From the NCBI GenBank assembly GCA_028703945.1, contig JAQVLW010000010.1:1-63850 (forward strand): a DNA stretch of 63,850 nucleotides. The letters are read 5' to 3'. Within the stretch, counting starts at the first letter, position 1. Each line of letters starts with the position of its first letter. The position numbers and the translations under genes were made by a program. Source of the stretch: Aliarcobacter sp. GTDB taxonomy: Bacteria; Campylobacterota; Campylobacteria; Campylobacterales; Arcobacteraceae. Shown here in pieces: positions 19,045 through 28,015 of the stretch. The notes below the pieces were generated by a model. That model was not told where the DNA came from. It saw only the letters and a list, made by a program, of their open reading frames with translations, and did not search any database.

Positions 19045-20112
19045 TTGCTTTTATATATACACATTCCCTTTTGCGACAGTAAATGTTTTTACTGCGCTTT
19101 TAATTCATACACAGATAGATTTCACTTAAAACACGAATATATGAATGCATTAAAAAAACAACTAAAAAATGACATTGAGAATTATGTAATTAAACATAAT
19201 AGAAAAATAGAAACAGTGTTCATAGGTGGTGGAACTCCATCGACAATTAAACCTTCTGAATATGAAGAAATATTTCAAATGATAAAACCACATTTAGAAG
19301 AATTTTCAGAAATTACAACAGAAGCAAATCCTAATTCAGCCTCGTATGAATGGCTTGAAAATATGAATAAATTAGGAGTAAATAGAGTTAGCTTTGGAGT
19401 ACAAAGTTTTGATAATGACAAGCTAAAATTTCTTGGTCGATCGCATAATGCTAATAGTGCTATAAAAGCTATACAAAATGCAAAAAGTATAGGTTTTAAA
19501 GGTATTAATTGCGATATAATATATGGTGTACAAAATGATACAATGGAAAGTTTAAAGAAGGATTTCGATACAGCTTTTTCTCTTCCAATTACTCATCTTA
19601 GTGCTTATTCCTTAACTATCGAAGAAGGTACAAAATTCTTTGATAGAAGTAGCGTAAAAATTGATGATGAAGAGTTATCTTATGAGATTTTTGATTATAT
19701 AAATAAACAAGGTTTTCATCAATATGAGATTTCAAATTTTGCAAAAAATAAAGAATCTGAGTCAAAACACAATTATGGATATTGGCAACATAAGGAGTAT
19801 TTAGGAGTTGGAGCAGGAGCTGTTGGATATGTAAATCAAGAAAGACATTATCCTTCTAAAAGTATAGAAGAGTATATACAAAATCCTTTATTTTTTGATG
19901 TAGAAAAAATCAATTTAGATGATGTAAAAACAGAAAAAATTCTACTTGGATTTAGGTCTTTAAATGGGGTTGAAATGTCGCTTTTTAATGAAGAAGAAAT
20001 GAAAAAAATTGATGATTTGATTCAATATGATAAAGTATATATTGAAAATAATAGAGTTTTTAACAAAAACTTTTTACTTTCTGATGAATTAGCCTTATAT
20101 ATTTTGGATTAA
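19045..20112 (+). CDS. hemW: HemW-like radical SAM protein (heme chaperone family)
   Basis: The 355-residue protein has the radical SAM cluster C10-x3-C14-x2-C17 (IPFCDSKCFYCAF), the FIGGGTPS motif and NRVSFGVQSFDNDKLKFLGR. It resembles HemN but is shorter at both ends, and the extra HemN cysteine after the cluster is absent (C-x2-C-A-F). That fits HemW, which binds and delivers heme, and not oxygen-independent coproporphyrinogen oxidase. The start is TTG with AGGATT upstream. A promoter with a TATAAT-like box precedes prmC downstream, so prmC may be transcribed independently. Confidence 0.88.
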   Translation: MLLYIHIPFCDSKCFYCAFNSYTDRFHLKHEYMNALKKQLKNDIENYVIKHNRKIETVFIGGGTPSTIKPSEYEEIFQMIKPHLEEFSEITTEANPNSASYEWLENMNKLGVNRVSFGVQSFDNDKLKFLGRSHNANSAIKAIQNAKSIGFKGINCDIIYGVQNDTMESLKKDFDTAFSLPITHLSAYSLTIEEGTKFFDRSSVKIDDEELSYEIFDYINKQGFHQYEISNFAKNKESESKHNYGYWQHKEYLGVGAGAVGYVNQERHYPSKSIEEYIQNPLFFDVEKINLDDVKTEKILLGFRSLNGVEMSLFNEEEMKKIDDLIQYDKVYIENNRVFNKNFLLSDELALYILD

Positions 20113-20164
20113 TCTATTAATCAAACTTATAATATAATCCAAACTTTTAAAAGGTAAAAACTAA

Positions 20165-20992
20165 ATGACAATAAAAGATACAATAAGAAAATATACAAAT
20201 GAGTTAAAACTTGTAACCCATATTCCAGCAAAAGAAGTTGAAATATTGATGTTACATCTTTTAGAAAAAAACACAATCTGGCTACACCTAAACTATAATG
20301 TTGAGTTTGAAAAAGAGAAAGAACTCGCTATTTTGGTAAAAAAAAGAGCTACAAATTATCCTTTGGAATACATTATAAATAAAGCTTCATTTTATGGAGA
20401 GATGTTTATTGTAAAAGAGGGTGTTTTAATTCCAAGACCTGAAACAGAAATTTTAGTTGAAAATGCCCTTGAAATTCTAAAAGATAAAAAAGAGCCAATA
20501 AAAGTTTTAGAAATTGGAACTGGTAGTGGAATAATATCTGTAATGCTTGCAATGTTGATTGAAAATATAAAAATTATTGCTGTTGACATAAATGAAAAAG
20601 CTTTAGAGTTAGCAAAACAAAATGCTATAAAACATGGTGTTGAAAATAAAATAGAGTTTAGATTGAGTAATTTATATGAAAATATTAATGAAAATGATAT
20701 TTTTATGACCATTTCAAATCCCCCATATATTGCAAATAATTATAAACTTCCAACTAATGTAAAATATGAACCATCAAATGCTTTATTTGGTGGAGATATT
20801 GGGGATGAACTTTTAAAAGATATTATAAAACAAACAAGTGAGAAAAAAATCCCTTATTTACTTTGTGAAATGGGTTATGACCAAAAAGCTCCTTTGGAAA
20901 ACTATTTCAAAGAGTTTAAGGTGGATTCATTTAGTTTTTATAAAGATTATGAAAGTTTTGATAGAGGATTTACTCTAAAATTTAAAATATAA
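20165..20992 (+). CDS. prmC: Release factor glutamine methyltransferase
   Basis: The 275-residue enzyme methylates the glutamine of the GGQ motif in release factors RF1 and RF2. The SAM-binding motif VLEIGTGSGIISVMLA and the catalytic NPPY motif (ISNPPYIANN) are present, with the helical N-terminal domain (about 1-75) that grips the release factor. The ATG follows AAAAGG, and a TATAAT-rich promoter lies about 30 bases upstream. It is 16 bases from the M3 peptidase gene. Confidence 0.94.
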   Translation: MTIKDTIRKYTNELKLVTHIPAKEVEILMLHLLEKNTIWLHLNYNVEFEKEKELAILVKKRATNYPLEYIINKASFYGEMFIVKEGVLIPRPETEILVENALEILKDKKEPIKVLEIGTGSGIISVMLAMLIENIKIIAVDINEKALELAKQNAIKHGVENKIEFRLSNLYENINENDIFMTISNPPYIANNYKLPTNVKYEPSNALFGGDIGDELLKDIIKQTSEKKIPYLLCEMGYDQKAPLENYFKEFKVDSFSFYKDYESFDRGFTLKFKI

Positions 20993-21008
20993 AAAAGAAG
21001 GAAATAAA

Positions 21009-22976
21009 ATGTTCAAAGAATTTAATTTAGAAAATTTAGAAAACTCAAAAGAGTTGTTAGAAAACATATTAGATGAAAATAAAAAAAAAGTTGATGATTT
21101 ATTAAAAATAGAAAATAAAACTTATAAAAATTTTGTTTTACCATTTCAAGAAATAGGGGAGTGTATTAATGATTTTTTAACTCCAATCTTTCATATTGAT
21201 TCGGTAAAAAATTCTGAAATTACAACAAAAGTTTATGAAGAGTGTATTCCTGTAATCTCTAAATATGAAACTGAGATTTCTCAAAATGAAAGTATTTATA
21301 TATCATTAAAAGATATACAGTCTAAAGAACAAAGTACTTTAAATAATATACAAAATAAAGTTTTAGAAAATGAAATTAGAGACTTTAAACTATCAGGTTG
21401 TCACTTAGAAAATAACAAAAAGAAAAGACTTGAAGAGATAAGTTTAAGACTTAGTGAACTATCTCACAAGTTTTCACAAAACCTTTTAAATGCTACAAAT
21501 GCTTTTGAAATGATTATTGATAATTTTGAAGATGTAAAAGAGATTCCAACTTCAGATTTAGAATTAGCAAAATTTGAAGAAGAGGGAGTTACAAAATATA
21601 AGTTTACTCTTCAAATGCCATCATATTTAGCATATATTACATATGGTACAAATAGAGAAAAAAGAGAAGAGATTTATAAAGCTTATTGTACAAAAGCTCC
21701 TGAGAATGGAAAAATTATTGAAGAATTATTAGCTCTAAAAAATGAAAAAGTAAAAATTTTAGGATTTGACTCTTATGCACAATATTCACTTGCTACAAAA
21801 ATGGCTTCAAAAGAAGAGGAGGTTGTTTCATTTTTAGAAGAATTAGGAAGTAAAGCTAAAAATAGGGCAAAAGAAGAACTTGAAGAGATTAAAGAAATTG
21901 CAGCAAAAGATGGAATAACTGATTTTAAATCTTTTGATATGTCATATTATTCTGAAAAACTTAAAATGGCTCAATATGATTTTGATGAAGAGTATTTTAG
22001 ACCATATTTTGAACAACAATCGGTTTTAAATGGTTTCTTTGACTTTTTACACCAAATGTTTAATGTTAAATTTACAAAAGCAAATACTCCTGCCTGGGAT
22101 GAAAAAGTAAAAGTTTATGATTTAAGTGAAGATGGTAAAACAATTGCTAGAATTTATATAGATTTAGAAGCTAGAAAAGATAAAAGAGGTGGTGCATGGA
22201 TGAATAACTGGCATTCACACTACAGAACTTCAGATGGTGAAATAAAGCTTCCAACAGCATATATTGTAGGAAATTTCCCACAATCAACAACTGAAACACC
22301 ATCACTTTTAAGACACTCTGATGTTGTAACTTTATTTCATGAAATGGGTCATGCACTACATCATTTATTAAGTAAAATAGAAGAACCATTTGTAAGTGGA
22401 ATTTCTGGAGTTGCTTGGGATACAGTTGAGTTTCCATCACAATTTTTAGAGTATTTTTCTTATGATAAAGAAGTTTTAAAGCTATTTGCAAAACATCATA
22501 TTACAAAAGAAGTTTTAGATGATGCTTCAATTGATAAAATTATAAAAGCTAAAAATTTCCAATCTTCTTTGGCAACTCTTAGACAAGTTGAATTTGCTTT
22601 GTTTGACTTTAAAATATATCAAAAGTTATACAAAACTGAAGATGAAATACAAGATTTATTAGATTCTATTAGAAATGAATTTGCAGTAATGATTCCACCA
22701 AGATATAATAAATTTCAAAATGGATTTTCTCATATATTTAGTGGTGGTTATGCCGCTGGATATTATTCATATAAATGGGCAGAAGTTTTAAGTGCAGATG
22801 CTTTTTATATGTTCATAGATTCAGGAAATATTTTTAATAAAGAACTTGGAATAAAATATAGAGATACTATTTTAAGCCAAGGTGGTTCATATGATATGGA
22901 CAAGTTATTTTTCAATTTTACACAAAGAGAACCAAATATAGATTCTTTACTAAAAATTGATGGAATTATTAGCTAA
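21009..22976 (+). CDS. M3-family oligopeptidase (oligopeptidase A type)
   Basis: The 655-residue cytoplasmic zinc metallopeptidase has the motif H444-E445-x-x-H448 (FHEMGHALHHLL), with the conserved DTVEFPSQFLEYF glutamate helix about 25 residues later. The final third includes RYNKFQNGFSHIFSGGYAAGYYSYKW, the substrate-facing tyrosine region of this family. It degrades peptides of roughly 5-20 residues, such as cleaved signal peptides. Length and motif order match PrlC/OpdA better than PepF, but I give no symbol because the two overlap in this group. Confidence 0.93.
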   Translation: MFKEFNLENLENSKELLENILDENKKKVDDLLKIENKTYKNFVLPFQEIGECINDFLTPIFHIDSVKNSEITTKVYEECIPVISKYETEISQNESIYISLKDIQSKEQSTLNNIQNKVLENEIRDFKLSGCHLENNKKKRLEEISLRLSELSHKFSQNLLNATNAFEMIIDNFEDVKEIPTSDLELAKFEEEGVTKYKFTLQMPSYLAYITYGTNREKREEIYKAYCTKAPENGKIIEELLALKNEKVKILGFDSYAQYSLATKMASKEEEVVSFLEELGSKAKNRAKEELEEIKEIAAKDGITDFKSFDMSYYSEKLKMAQYDFDEEYFRPYFEQQSVLNGFFDFLHQMFNVKFTKANTPAWDEKVKVYDLSEDGKTIARIYIDLEARKDKRGGAWMNNWHSHYRTSDGEIKLPTAYIVGNFPQSTTETPSLLRHSDVVTLFHEMGHALHHLLSKIEEPFVSGISGVAWDTVEFPSQFLEYFSYDKEVLKLFAKHHITKEVLDDASIDKIIKAKNFQSSLATLRQVEFALFDFKIYQKLYKTEDEIQDLLDSIRNEFAVMIPPRYNKFQNGFSHIFSGGYAAGYYSYKWAEVLSADAFYMFIDSGNIFNKELGIKYRDTILSQGGSYDMDKLFFNFTQREPNIDSLLKIDGIIS

Positions 22977-23027
22977 CTTTTGTAATAATACCGCTCTTAA
23001 TAATTATATCAACAAGGATTTAATAAC

Positions 23028-23501
23028 ATGACAAACGCAGAAACAATTTTAAAACTAAATGAAGCTTTAAGTACATTAATTAAAGCATATGAAGAACTTC
23101 AAGGTGATAATACAAGTTTAAAAAATAGAATTAATGAATTAGAAGATGAAGTGCTTGAATTAGAATCAACAAAAGAAGATTTAGAAAAAAATGTTGACGA
23201 GTTAAAAGATCATACTCAAAAAGATAAATCAAATATAAGTACTATGTTAGGTAAAATTGAAAGTATTTTAAATAAAAAATCTGCAAGTACTCCAAGTGTA
23301 ACTTCTTCAAATACAGTTATGCCTGAAGCTTCAAAAGTTGAAGAAAAAAAAGATGATATTTTTAGTAATACTACAAATAATACAACAAGTCCAAATAGTT
23401 TATTAGACAACTTGAAAAAAGATGAACCTAAAGAAGAGAGCAATAGTAACAAAATTGATTTAAATAGAATGGCTTCTTTATTAAATGGGTTTAATCATTA
23501 A
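23028..23501 (+). CDS. Coiled-coil protein, function unknown
   Basis: The 157-residue product has a coiled coil at about residues 15-90 with leucine heptads (LKNRINELEDEVLELESTKE). A polar Ser/Thr/Asn/Lys linker follows, then a short conserved-looking end (NKIDLNRMASLLNGFNH). No signal peptide or membrane span is present. An AAGGAT ribosome site lies eight bases before the ATG. It precedes an 89-residue unknown by 16 bases. Shape and size resemble small division or tethering coiled coils, but nothing identifies it. Confidence 0.75.
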   Translation: MTNAETILKLNEALSTLIKAYEELQGDNTSLKNRINELEDEVLELESTKEDLEKNVDELKDHTQKDKSNISTMLGKIESILNKKSASTPSVTSSNTVMPEASKVEEKKDDIFSNTTNNTTSPNSLLDNLKKDEPKEESNSNKIDLNRMASLLNGFNH

Positions 23502-23517
23502 AAGATAAATAGTATTT

Positions 23518-23787
23518 ATGATAACACAAGTAGATAAAGACTCTTTATTTAATACATTTGGAGTTAAAAACTTTGAATTATTACATAGTGCCATCGATAA
23601 TATGGCACCTTCTTTAGTTGAGTATTATTTATCAAGTTTTACTAATGATGACGAATTATATTTTAATAAAAGAGATATTGAAGAGTCTATTTCTATAGGG
23701 GATTATAACTTATACATAGATTATACAAAAAATATATATTTAGAATTAAATTCTACTACCGAAGAGATTACACAATCTTTTTGGTAG
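23518..23787 (+). CDS. Hypothetical acidic protein
   Basis: The product has 89 residues, acidic, with many Asp, Glu, Asn and Tyr residues and no cysteine, signal peptide or membrane segment. The middle reads LHSAIDNMAPSLVEYYLSS and the end is NSTTEEITQSFW. It follows the coiled-coil gene by 16 bases, so they are probably one transcript. I do not recognise a family. Confidence 0.6.
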   Translation: MITQVDKDSLFNTFGVKNFELLHSAIDNMAPSLVEYYLSSFTNDDELYFNKRDIEESISIGDYNLYIDYTKNIYLELNSTTEEITQSFW

Positions 23788-23801
23788 CTGATATATAAAT
23801 T

Positions 23802-24158
23802 TTATAAATTTGAAATTATCATATTTTCTATGCCATTACATTTTCCAATGTGTGGTAAAAGAATAAATTCTATTTTAGGATAAGAATCTTTGAATTCTTG
23901 AATTACAGAAGGAATATCTTCTTGAACATGTTTCCCAGCAGCTAAAAAGTATGGAAATATTTTTATTTTTTTACAATTTTCAGCAATGGCTTTATTTATT
24001 GAAACAGAAATTGATGGTTCAGAAAGCTCTAAAAAAGCATGTAAAACTAATAATTCTGTAGTTGTTACATTATTCTTAATTTTTGAAATAATATCAACAA
24101 TTTCATCATTTGAACTTTTAACTTTGCTCCCATGAGCTATAATTATTAAGGCTTCCAC
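23802..24158 (-). CDS. CbiX/SirB-like short chelatase
   Basis: The 118-residue protein matches the single-domain CbiX family: the metal-binding histidine H9 in LIIIAHGSKV, and a second histidine in the FPYFLAAGKHVQEDIP segment. Such short forms dimerise to make one active site and insert iron or cobalt into sirohydrochlorin, for siroheme or cobalamin. No other tetrapyrrole gene lies next to it, so the metal cannot be inferred. It converges with the plus-strand unknown 14 bases away. Confidence 0.85.
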   Translation of the reverse strand: MEALIIIAHGSKVKSSNDEIVDIISKIKNNVTTTELLVLHAFLELSEPSISVSINKAIAENCKKIKIFPYFLAAGKHVQEDIPSVIQEFKDSYPKIEFILLPHIGKCNGIENMIISNL

Positions 24159-24226
24159 TTGTTAAAATCCTTTTTATTTTATTTTACAATTTTTCTTTAT
24201 TATTTAACATTTACTTTTAATAAGAA

Positions 24227-25279
24227 TTAAAAAATTTCAGTTGTTTTATACAATCTATCTTTATCAAAGTGCGTATATATTCTTGAAGTATTAATATCTG
24301 CATGACCAAGAGCTTCTTGAACTAAAATCAAATCATGATGTTTTGCATAAAGTAAAGTTGCAAATGTATGTCTTAACATATGAGCACCATTTTTCTCTTT
24401 TCTTATACCAGCACTGATTAAAATATTTTCAACAATTCTACTTACATAAGCCTGAGTTAATCTCTCACCTTTTTGATTACAAACTAATAAATCACTGTTA
24501 CAAACTCGTATATCTAACCAATGTTTCAAATCATTTTCAATAATTGAGCTTTTTATCATAACAACTCTTGGTTTATTTCCTTTTCCTTTTATTTGTAATA
24601 AATAAACATTTTCTTCTTTAAATATATCTTTCATTTTAAGATTTAGTATCTCACTAACCCTAACACCTGTATAAATAATAATTTTTAGAATAAGTCTATT
24701 TCTATAAGCAATATTTTCAGTAAATTCAAAAGTATCAATAGCATTTAAAAACTTATCAATTTCAACTTTATTCATAAAAGAGGGTAGTTTTGTACCACTT
24801 TTACCACTTAATCCACCCCAATTTTTTAGCTCAATTTTAAATAAATAAGAAGTTCCATCTTCATTTTCATTTTGTTTATCGATATAAGAAAATAGGGCTA
24901 ATAATGCAATTCTATGATTTTTCTTTGAAGCATCAGATAAGGCACTTGTTTCACTAGCTAAAAAGTCACTCAATAACTCTTCATCTATTTCTTTCATAGA
25001 AGCTAATCCTAGGTTTAAAATAAAATTGTATAATTTAAATAGAGGATTAAAATATGTATTAATTCCTGCTAAACCAATATTTCTTGCCTCTTTTACAATA
25101 ATACTTAATTCATCTATAGATTTTGTTCCTTTTACTAATGATTGAATTATTGCAGCTAATTTTTGTTTATCATTAACTTGCCGATTTGAAAGAGTTGTTA
25201 ATTTATTTCTTATAAATCTTTCAATCCAAAAAAGAAGAGTTTTTTCAAAGGTAGTATTAAAATCCAATTCGTATCTCAT
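24227..25279 (-). CDS. xerH: Tyrosine recombinase XerH (chromosome dimer resolution)
   Basis: The 350-residue recombinase has the catalytic residues in order: Arg in TGVRVSEIL, Lys in the QIKGKGNKPRVV hairpin, HxxR in HMLRHTFATLL, His in LGHADINTS and Tyr in RIYTHF. Residues about 1-160 form the DNA-clamping core-binding domain. In Campylobacterota one recombinase, XerH, resolves chromosome dimers at a dif site near its own gene instead of the XerC/XerD pair. A matching inverted repeat lies 57-87 bases upstream (25336-25366). The start ATG is close to the che operon end, 114 bases away. Confidence 0.9.
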   Translation of the reverse strand: MRYELDFNTTFEKTLLFWIERFIRNKLTTLSNRQVNDKQKLAAIIQSLVKGTKSIDELSIIVKEARNIGLAGINTYFNPLFKLYNFILNLGLASMKEIDEELLSDFLASETSALSDASKKNHRIALLALFSYIDKQNENEDGTSYLFKIELKNWGGLSGKSGTKLPSFMNKVEIDKFLNAIDTFEFTENIAYRNRLILKIIIYTGVRVSEILNLKMKDIFKEENVYLLQIKGKGNKPRVVMIKSSIIENDLKHWLDIRVCNSDLLVCNQKGERLTQAYVSRIVENILISAGIRKEKNGAHMLRHTFATLLYAKHHDLILVQEALGHADINTSRIYTHFDKDRLYKTTEIF

Positions 25280-25335
25280 ATTTATTCCTATTCGGTATAG
25301 ATTTAAAAGTAGATTATATCAAAGATATATTAATA

Positions 25336-25366
25336 TTAGTTTGAAAATTATAGTTTTCAATACTAA
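25336..25366. other. Candidate dif recombination site for XerH
   Basis: The element reads TTAGT-TTGAAAA, a six-base centre TTATAG, then TTTTCAA-TACTAA. The arms are near-perfect inverted repeats and the central spacer is six bases, the layout of Xer sites. In Helicobacter and Campylobacter the dif site is also found close to xerH. A terminator of the preceding che operon is the main alternative, but no T-run follows on the minus strand. Confidence 0.5.
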
Positions 25367-25393
25367 ATAATATAAAAGAAAGAAATTATAATA

Positions 25394-26467
25394 TTATCTC
25401 TTTCTTCCTTTTGAAAATTCAATAATATAATCAGCTATTTCATCTAAATGAATTATATCTTTAACGGCTCCTGCTTGTATAGCTTTCATTGGCATTCCAA
25501 AAACAACGCAACTTTCTTCATTTTGTGCAACAGTATATGCACCATTATCAAAAAGTTCTTTCATAGCAATTGTCCCATCATCTCCCATACCTGTCATCAT
25601 AACAGCCATTGCAGCACTTCCAACTGTATTGTTAACAGACCTGAATAAAACATCAACACTTGGTTTATGTTGACTTACTTTTTTTGTATCCAAAAGCTTT
25701 GTTTTATATTCATTTCCAATTTTTTCAATAGTTAAATGCATATTACCAGGAGCTAAATATCCATGACCTTTTTCTAAAATCATTCCATCTTTTGCTTCAC
25801 AAACTATAACTTCTGAATGATCATTTAATCTTTGAGCAAAAGAACTAGAAAATCCATAAGGAATATGTTGTGTAATCAAAATCGGAGGTAAATCTCCTGG
25901 TAATCTTTTAAAAACTCTTAAAAGTGACTCCACTCCACCAGTTGATGAACCAATTGCAATTAATTTCATTCCTGGGAAATTAGCTGCTTTTAATGGAATA
26001 ACTTCGTCTGGATGTATTTTGTACTCAATATTTAAAGATTGAGTTGAAGTTTTTCTTGATGCTTGAGGTTTTTTTAAAGTATATCTTTTTAATAAAAATG
26101 TTAGATTAAGTAATGTATCTTTTATTCTTTCTTGAAAAGATTGCATACTTTCGCCATTGTCAGGCTTTGGAATAAATCCAACTGCACCATCATCAAAAAT
26201 ATCATTTCCTCTAACACCCTCACCTGAAATTACAACAGCTGGCATTGGATGAAGTCTCATTAAATTTCTTAAAAAAGTAACCCCATCCATTTTAGGCATA
26301 TTTATATCGATTGTAACTAAATCAGGTTCATATTCTTTGATTTTTTCTCTTGCATCATAAGCATCAGTCGCTACGCAAACAACTTCAAACTCGTCAATAG
26401 AATTTATCATATCTTTAATTATTCTTCGCATTGATGGCGAATCATCTATTACTAAAACAGTATACAC
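25394..26467 (-). CDS. cheB: Chemotaxis receptor methylesterase CheB
   Basis: The 357-residue protein joins a receiver domain (1-120, phospho-acceptor D54 in VTIDINMPKMDG) to a methylesterase domain (about 165-355). The catalytic triad is visible: S175 in IGSSTGG, H201 in TQHIPYGF and an Asp in MTGMGDDG. It removes methyl groups from chemoreceptors (and deamidates Gln) for adaptation. Many Campylobacterota CheB proteins lack the receiver domain, so the full form is notable. It is the last gene of cheY-cheA-cheR-cheD-cheB. Confidence 0.95.
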   Translation of the reverse strand: MYTVLVIDDSPSMRRIIKDMINSIDEFEVVCVATDAYDAREKIKEYEPDLVTIDINMPKMDGVTFLRNLMRLHPMPAVVISGEGVRGNDIFDDGAVGFIPKPDNGESMQSFQERIKDTLLNLTFLLKRYTLKKPQASRKTSTQSLNIEYKIHPDEVIPLKAANFPGMKLIAIGSSTGGVESLLRVFKRLPGDLPPILITQHIPYGFSSSFAQRLNDHSEVIVCEAKDGMILEKGHGYLAPGNMHLTIEKIGNEYKTKLLDTKKVSQHKPSVDVLFRSVNNTVGSAAMAVMMTGMGDDGTIAMKELFDNGAYTVAQNEESCVVFGMPMKAIQAGAVKDIIHLDEIADYIIEFSKGRKR

Positions 26468-26492
26468 TTATCTTACCACCCTACTTTATTTT

Positions 26493-27170
26493 TTAAAAAA
26501 GTTCAATTTCCATTTGAGGCTCTGCCTCTTTATTATCAATACCAAATAATTCCACAGCTCCTGAGTATTCTTTGATAACAGGTGCTTTTGTAATTTCTTG
26601 TTGTAAAAATTTCTCATCAGTTAAAATTTTGCTATCAGTTTCAGATTTTTGTGTAACTTTAATAAAAGTTTCAAATTCATTAGCCAATAAAATCAATCTT
26701 CCATGCTCACCGCGAGTATGTTCACTAATTAATTTAAATCCTTCTGATTTACAAAAATCTTTTGCAAATTCAACATTTCTAAACCCAATAGATTGAGAAG
26801 ATAAATTTATTTGCATAATATCAGCACCACCTGATATTTTAGCCACCATATTTCCTTTACTACAACCTAATTTATACATTTCATTCAGCATAGCTTCAAC
26901 AGAATACAATCCATATTTCATATCATCGTTTGTATTATTTGTTTTGGGTAACAAAAAGTGATTCATACCTTTTATTTTTGTAACTTTATCATAAAACATA
27001 ATAGCTACGCATGAGCCTAACAATGTTTTAAAAGCAATTTGTTCAACATCATTACCAACTGCAAATTCTCCACCTATTATTGTATGGGTTGGAAAACCTT
27101 TCGTTTTTTGAGTAAATCTTACAGCTGAAGTTTTTTCTATGCTTCCATCTTTATGACCTATGATAATCAT
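26493..27170 (-). CDS. cheD: Chemoreceptor glutamine deamidase CheD
   Basis: The 225-residue protein carries the CheD signature: catalytic C54 in LGSCVAIMFYD and H71 in GMNHFLLP, then the SGGADIM segment. It deamidates glutamines in chemoreceptors and in some species binds CheC or CheY-P. The core ends at about residue 165. The extra 60-residue tail (ending AEPQMEIELF) is unusually long and acidic, with unknown role. It overlaps cheR by four bases (ATGA). Confidence 0.92.
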   Translation of the reverse strand: MIIIGHKDGSIEKTSAVRFTQKTKGFPTHTIIGGEFAVGNDVEQIAFKTLLGSCVAIMFYDKVTKIKGMNHFLLPKTNNTNDDMKYGLYSVEAMLNEMYKLGCSKGNMVAKISGGADIMQINLSSQSIGFRNVEFAKDFCKSEGFKLISEHTRGEHGRLILLANEFETFIKVTQKSETDSKILTDEKFLQQEITKAPVIKEYSGAVELFGIDNKEAEPQMEIELF

Positions 27171-28012
27171 ATGATTTCCTTTTCTTTTAGGAAAATATTT
27201 TGACCTACTCTTTTAACATAGTTAACTAAATCTTGGGGATTCTCTGAATGTCCAAGATAAAGTGTTCCTCCAATTTTAAGATACTTAAATAGCTTTTTTA
27301 AAATTTCATTTTGGTCTTCAACTGAAAAATATATTAATACATTTCTACAAAAAATTACATCAAATTGATTCTTTGAAAAGGGATATGAACTATCATTTAA
27401 ATTCATTACTTGAAAATTAATCATTTTTTTTAAATCATCATTAACTTTTATTAATACTTCTTCTCCAGCAAGATTTTTTTGAACCCTTCGTTTAAAGAAA
27501 TTTTGAGGTCTAATCCAATCAGGAAATTCCTTTGAAGATTTAGAATATCTATAAATACCATTTGCTGCATACTGCAAAACATTTGTATCAATATCTGTTG
27601 CTATTATAGAAGCATTAATATTTTTATTTAAATCTTCTTTTGCTTTTAGTACAGTCATAGCCATAGAATAAGGCTCTTCCCCCGTTGAAGAAGCAGAACA
27701 ATACATATTTATCTTCTCTCCACTTGCAGCAAACATAGGCAAAACTCTATCTTTTAAATCAATAAAATGAAAATCTTCTCTAAAAAAGTGTGTTTTATTT
27801 GTTGTAAAAGAATTTATAAATTCAGTTACATTATTTCCTTGTTCTATAGAGTTTAAAAGTTCCATAATATCACCAGAAAAACCACAGTTTCTCTTTAACT
27901 TATCAATTCTATTGGAAATCATAATATCTTTATTCTCAGAAAGAGTAATTCCCGTTAGAGAATAAAGAAGTTTTTTTACTTTATTATGTACATCTTGAGT
28001 TGTATATTTCAT
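27167..28012 (-). CDS. cheR: Chemotaxis receptor methyltransferase CheR
   Basis: The 281-residue enzyme methylates receptor glutamates using SAM. The N-terminal helical domain (about 1-75) includes TTNKTHFFRE, the conserved CheR motif. The catalytic domain has YCSASSTGEEPYSMAM for SAM binding and the FDVIFCRNVLIYF motif. It lies three bases after cheA and overlaps cheD by four bases. No pentapeptide-tethering feature can be judged without the receptors. Confidence 0.95.
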   Translation of the reverse strand: MKYTTQDVHNKVKKLLYSLTGITLSENKDIMISNRIDKLKRNCGFSGDIMELLNSIEQGNNVTEFINSFTTNKTHFFREDFHFIDLKDRVLPMFAASGEKINMYCSASSTGEEPYSMAMTVLKAKEDLNKNINASIIATDIDTNVLQYAANGIYRYSKSSKEFPDWIRPQNFFKRRVQKNLAGEEVLIKVNDDLKKMINFQVMNLNDSSYPFSKNQFDVIFCRNVLIYFSVEDQNEILKKLFKYLKIGGTLYLGHSENPQDLVNYVKRVGQNIFLKEKEII

Positions 28013-28015
28013 ATG

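Noticed and set aside
20113-20164. tRNA or small RNA between hemW and prmC
   Set aside because: The gap is 52 bases, AT-rich, and is accounted for by a promoter box and ribosome site; no stem pattern was seen.
22171-22491. Long open frame on the strand opposite the M3 peptidase gene
   Set aside because: It lies wholly inside a well-supported gene, has no ribosome site or family features, and mirrors codons of the real frame. Similar antisense frames inside ilvB, fbp, flgE, gltX and others were left out for the same reason.
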